From Gyromitra esculenta (lineage: Eukaryota > Ascomycota > Pezizomycetes > Pezizales > Discinaceae): a DNA stretch of 64,000 nt. Both the position numbers and the translations under genes were made by a program. The DNA lies in assembly GCA_038503075.1 (NCBI GenBank), contig JBCAML010000014.1, forward strand, positions 310,001 to 374,000, read 5' to 3'. This document shows positions 62,604-64,000 of this stretch, in pieces. A model generated the notes under the pieces. It was given only the letters and a program-made list of their open reading frames with translations, did no database searches and was not told the origin of the DNA. Numbering within the stretch: the stretch's first letter is position 1; every line of letters starts with the position of its first letter.

Positions 62604-64000
62604 ATGGCTATTCCACCCAAGTGGTACCAGTTCCTCGTCGGTCTGTTCGCGTCGATTGGGTCTTTTAATTATGGTTATGATTTGGGTATTATCGCCCAGG
62701 TTGTCGTTTCGGATTCCTTTGTGGCAAAATTCCATCCGTCAGATAATGAGAAGTATAGTTCCCCGACTAAGGGTCATAACATTGATGGTTGCTAAAATAT
62801 AGTCCTTGCTTCAATAGAGGTCTTGTCGTGTCGCTATTTACGGCCGGAGCTTTCTGTGGTTCCTTCTTCGCTGGTTATCTCGGTGATCTCGTTGGTCGTC
62901 GTGGTACTATTGCCATCGCTACTGCAACTTTTATCCTCGGTGGCGGACTACAAGCTGGTGGACAAACCCTTGGGTTTCTCCAAGGTGGACGTTTCGTTGC
63001 TGGTGCTGGGTATACCTTCCCCAATACCTCTGATATTGCGACTTATAGCTAAAATGGCTACTTAGTGTCGGCGTTCTCTGCATGATCATTCCTCTCTACC
63101 AGGCTGAATTAGCGCATCCTTCAATCCGTGGACGTATTACTGCTCTCCAGCAGTTCATGTTAGGAATTGGTGCTCTCTGTGCTTCATGGATCGGCTTCGG
63201 CGCATACAAGGGGTTTGCGCCCACTGACGATAAGCAATGGCGTATCCCTCTCGCAATCCAATGTATCCCTGCAGCGATTCTCGGTCTCCTCATCTTCTTG
63301 TTCCCTGAATCCCCGCGTTGGCTCATTGATAAAAACCGCGCCGGCGAAGGCCTCGCAACCCTCGCGAAGCTCCACGCCCACGGTAACGAAGAGGATCCAT
63401 GGGTCCGAGCTGAGTTCGAGCAGATCCAGGAACAAATTACCTTTGAGCACGAGCACAGCGCGAAGTCATGGAGCGAGTTATTCAAGACCAAGAGCAACTT
63501 CCGGAGGGTGTTTCTGTGTGTTGCCCTGCAGGCGAGTATTCAGTTGACAGGTGTATCGGCGATCCAATATTACAGTCCAACTATCTTTGCGCAAATTGGC
63601 GTGGGTACGGAAAGGGCATTGTTATATCAAGCTTGTAATTCTATTGTTGCCCTCGTTGGGCAGTTCTTGTGTATTCTGTTTATTGACCATTTCGGACGCC
63701 GTTGGCCACTAATTTTTGGAAACTTGGGGAATTGCGTTACGGTAAACTCTAATTTAATCTTGAGAGATTTCGTTTGGGGCATTAACTAACCTGTAATCAG
63801 TTCATTGTTGGAGCTACACTCCTCGCGGTTTTCCCTCCTGGAAAAGATAATCCCATGAGCGCGCAAATCGGTTTCATCGCCACCACATGGATTTACAACT
63901 TTTCCTTCAGTGCTACCTGTGGCCCTCTATCGTGGATTATTCCTTCTGAAGTCTTCAACACAGCTACAAGGTCCCGTGGTGTGTCTTTGGCTACCATGAT
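62604..64000 (+). CDS. MFS sugar porter, 3' end beyond window
   Basis: Exons 62604-62752, 62818-63009, 63066-63741 and 63801 onward; all joints keep frame. The start MAIPPKWYQFLVGLFASIGS leads into helix 1 with NYGYDLGIIAQVVVSD. GYLGDLVGRRGT is the loop 2-3 signature, FPESPRWLIDKNRAGEG the loop 6 signature, and FIDHFGRRWPLIFGN the repeat of the GRR motif. LQASIQLTGVSAIQYYSPTI is helix 7 with the QLTG sugar-binding motif of sugar porters. PSEVFNTATRSRGVSLATM near the window end is helix 10-11. About the first 400 residues are visible. The protein should carry monosaccharides with protons at the plasma membrane. The divergent GH51 neighbour suggests arabinose, xylose or a related sugar, but this is inference. 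Confidence 0.9.

Overview
The window looks like a nuclear segment of a filamentous ascomycete (Pezizomycotina). Protein genes are split by short GT-AG introns, mostly about 50-80 nt, often with a CTAAC-type branch site. The gene set is typical of these fungi: an SPX phosphate transporter, an HbrB-type TORC2 subunit, a NACHT-ankyrin NLR, a GH51 arabinofuranosidase and a dispersed 5S rRNA gene. Nothing in the sequence fixes the genus. Gene density is low (14 recognisable protein genes, three weaker small-protein candidates and one 5S gene in 64 kb), and long AT-rich gaps hold transposon debris.

Layout. 1-1907: 3'-truncated arrestin-fold protein (-). 1908-8842: gene-free, with two tandem MITE-like elements. 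8843-11666: PHO90/PHO91-type SPX phosphate transporter (+). 11667-16931: gene-free, with nested inverted-repeat elements. 16932-17823: V-ATPase subunit E (-), divergent from a NIPA-type Mg2+ transporter (+, 18971-20635). 20636-24478: gene-poor. 24479-26490: DUF726/TMCO4-type alpha/beta hydrolase (+). 26981-27352: doubtful small ORF (-). 28632-34013: six-exon NLR (-) with a HeLo-like N-terminus, a NACHT domain and about 25 ankyrin repeats. 34959-36613: TRM5 (-). 36971-37903: unknown 254-residue protein (-). 39505-41107: ARG8 (+). 41622-43547: HbrB/Bit61-type TORC2 subunit (+). 44978-45451: unknown small protein (+). 46332-46790: decayed tandem repeat. 47780-49213: DPH1 (-). 50570-51944: HMG-CoA lyase (+). 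53099-53476: SDHAF4/Sdh8 (-). 53477-57808: repeat debris with a third MITE copy. 57809-57926: 5S rRNA (-). 58569-60298: GH51 arabinofuranosidase (-), divergent from an MFS sugar porter (+, from 62604, running off the window).

Most genes are unrelated housekeeping functions in ordinary eukaryotic order: phosphate and Mg2+ transport, vacuolar acidification, tRNA and eEF2 modification, arginine synthesis, leucine/ketone metabolism and SDH assembly. Two groupings carry biological meaning. The GH51 enzyme and sugar porter probably act together in releasing and taking up arabinose or xylose. The NLR is probably a self/non-self recognition receptor. Its Walker A loop is spread over three exons, and its ankyrin array shows recent block duplication. 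I saw no wholly new system; the NLR, the MITE family and the doubly targeted HMG-CoA lyase deserve the most attention. Exon borders were read by eye from splice consensus, frame and family conservation, and a few may be off by some bases.
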